Below, in pieces: positions 6,959-8,154 of a stretch of 8,154 bases of DNA; position 1 is the stretch's first letter; every line of letters starts with the position of its first letter. Source of the DNA: Synechococcus sp. CPC35 (GTDB lineage: Bacteria; Cyanobacteriota; Cyanobacteriia; PCC-6307; Cyanobiaceae). Below the pieces are notes generated by a model. The model did not search any database and was not told where the DNA came from. It saw nothing but the letters and a program-made list of their open reading frames with translations. The position numbers were made by a program, and so were the translations under genes. The DNA lies in the NCBI GenBank assembly GCA_002684175.1, contig NYUU01000009.1, positions 11,990-20,143 of the forward strand. The letters run 5' to 3'.

Positions 6959-8154
6959 ATGGTTGTCGCCGCTGCAGTTCAACGCCTGACCCTGCAATGC
7001 GAAGAGATCGGCGACGACACAAGCACAATCCGATCCCTCGACTGGGATCGGAGCCGTTTCGACATCGAGTTCGGGCTTCGGAACGGCACCACCTACAACG
7101 CTTTTCTGGTCAGGGGGGAACGCACCGCCCTGATCGACACCTGCCATGAAAAATTCCGCGAAAGCTGGATTCCACTGCTGAAGCAGCAGATCGACCCGAT
7201 GTCGATCGACCTTCTGATCGTGAGCCACACGGAACCGGATCACTCAGGACTGATCGGTGATCTGATCGATCTCAATCCGGACATTGAAATCGTCGGTTCC
7301 AAAGTTGCATTGCAGTTCCTTGTTGACCAGGTGCACCGCCCCTTCAAATCACGGGCGGTTAAATCCGGTGATGAGCTGGATCTTGGCATCAACCCGGAGA
7401 GCGGAAGCCATCATCGTTTCGAATTCATCAGTGCCCCGAACCTCCACTGGCCGGACACGATCTTTTCCTTCGACCACGGCACTGGAATTCTCTACACCTG
7501 CGATGCCTTCGGCCTTCATTACTGCTCAGACGATGTTTTTGACCGGGACCCCGGCGCCATTGCTCCGGACTTCCGCTTTTATTACGACTGCCTGATGGGG
7601 CCGAACGCCCGCAGCGTGCTGCAGGCTCTTAAACGCATGGACGGATTGCCGGAAATCAGCACGATCGCCGTTGGCCATGGTCCGATGCTTCGCCACCACC
7701 TCAGCCACTGGGTGAACGACTACCGGGAGTGGAGCGGTCAGCGCAGCAAGGGTGAGAACTATGCCGCTGTCTGCTATCTCAGCCAGTACGGTTTTTCAGA
7801 CAGAATCAGTCAGGCCATCGCCCACGGCATCAGCAAGGCGGATGCCCAGGTTCAGCTGGTGGACCTGAGAGCGACCGACCCCCAGGAACTGACGGCCCTG
7901 ATCGGCGATGCCAAGGCTGTCGTGGTTCCAACCTGGCCAACAACCCCGGACAGCGAGCTCCAGGCCTCGATCGGCACCCTGATTGCTGCCCTGCATTCCA
8001 AACAGCTGGTCGGGGTGTACGACGCCTTCGGCGGTGATGATGAACCGATCGATGCCGTTGCCGATCAACTGCGCAGTCAGGGTGTGAAGTCAGCCTTCAC
8101 ACCACTGCGAATCCGTCAGTTGCCCCAGGGCAGCGACTACCAACGCTGCGAGGA
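6959..8154 (+). CDS. flv3: Flavodiiron protein, Flv3 type (3' end outside window)
   Basis: Cyanobacterial Flv1/Flv3 proteins reduce O2 to water with photosynthetic electrons downstream of photosystem I, protecting it from over-reduction in changing light. The frame runs from ATG 6959 to the window end without a stop, giving 398 complete codons of a protein that is usually near 570-600 residues. The beta-lactamase-like diiron domain fills residues 1-265 and keeps all six iron ligands: H90, E92, D94 (SHTEPDHSG), H163 (NLHWPD), D182 (TCDAFG) and H240 (GHGP). The flavodoxin-like domain starts near 268, with its phosphate loop around YLSQYGFSD and then GGDDEPID. The C-terminal flavin-reductase domain would lie beyond the edge. 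The complete ligand set and the DWDRSRFDIEFGL segment match Flv3, since Flv1 has lost most ligands (from memory of Synechocystis Flv1). A paired flv1 may follow. The family is firm; the Flv3 subtype is likely. Confidence 0.93.
   Translation, partial: MVVAAAVQRLTLQCEEIGDDTSTIRSLDWDRSRFDIEFGLRNGTTYNAFLVRGERTALIDTCHEKFRESWIPLLKQQIDPMSIDLLIVSHTEPDHSGLIGDLIDLNPDIEIVGSKVALQFLVDQVHRPFKSRAVKSGDELDLGINPESGSHHRFEFISAPNLHWPDTIFSFDHGTGILYTCDAFGLHYCSDDVFDRDPGAIAPDFRFYYDCLMGPNARSVLQALKRMDGLPEISTIAVGHGPMLRHHLSHWVNDYREWSGQRSKGENYAAVCYLSQYGFSDRISQAIAHGISKADAQVQLVDLRATDPQELTALIGDAKAVVVPTWPTTPDSELQASIGTLIAALHSKQLVGVYDAFGGDDEPIDAVADQLRSQGVKSAFTPLRIRQLPQGSDYQRCE

Overview
The window looks like chromosomal DNA from a marine picocyanobacterium of the Synechococcus type. 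The clues are a moderately high GC content (one sampled 60-base SNF2 block is about 62%), tight gene packing, and a cyanobacterial Flv3-type flavodiiron protein at the right edge. Standalone MEKHLA-domain and SNF2+SWIM proteins fit this too. The genus is inferred from sequence style and remembered families; no search was run.

Left part (1-4363, + strand): a three-gene run that is probably one operon. It holds a SNF2-family DNA-dependent ATPase whose start lies upstream of the window, a SWIM zinc-finger protein starting 2 bases after its stop, and a small MEKHLA (PAS-like) protein starting 8 bases after that. The SNF2/SWIM pair suggests one nucleic-acid remodelling unit, with the motor on one chain and a zinc-binding accessory on the other.

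Middle (4364-5582): a 166-base gap with two perfect inverted repeats and alternative pairings, then a small heat-shock protein (Hsp20) gene closed by a clear hairpin terminator. Convergent to it on the minus strand is an AT-rich gene for an unrecognised 171-residue protein, which stands out in composition and may be a recent acquisition.

Right part (5583-8154): a minus-strand 11-helix transporter of the Nramp superfamily whose metal-site motifs are strongly altered, and, diverging from it across 80 bases, the first 398 codons of a flavodiiron protein. All six diiron ligands are present, which points to Flv3 rather than Flv1. This gene is open at the window's right edge.

No tRNA, rRNA, CRISPR array, insertion sequence or attachment site was seen. 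The best leads for novelty are the non-canonical Nramp-like transporter, the paired inverted repeats before hsp20, and the AT-rich orphan gene.
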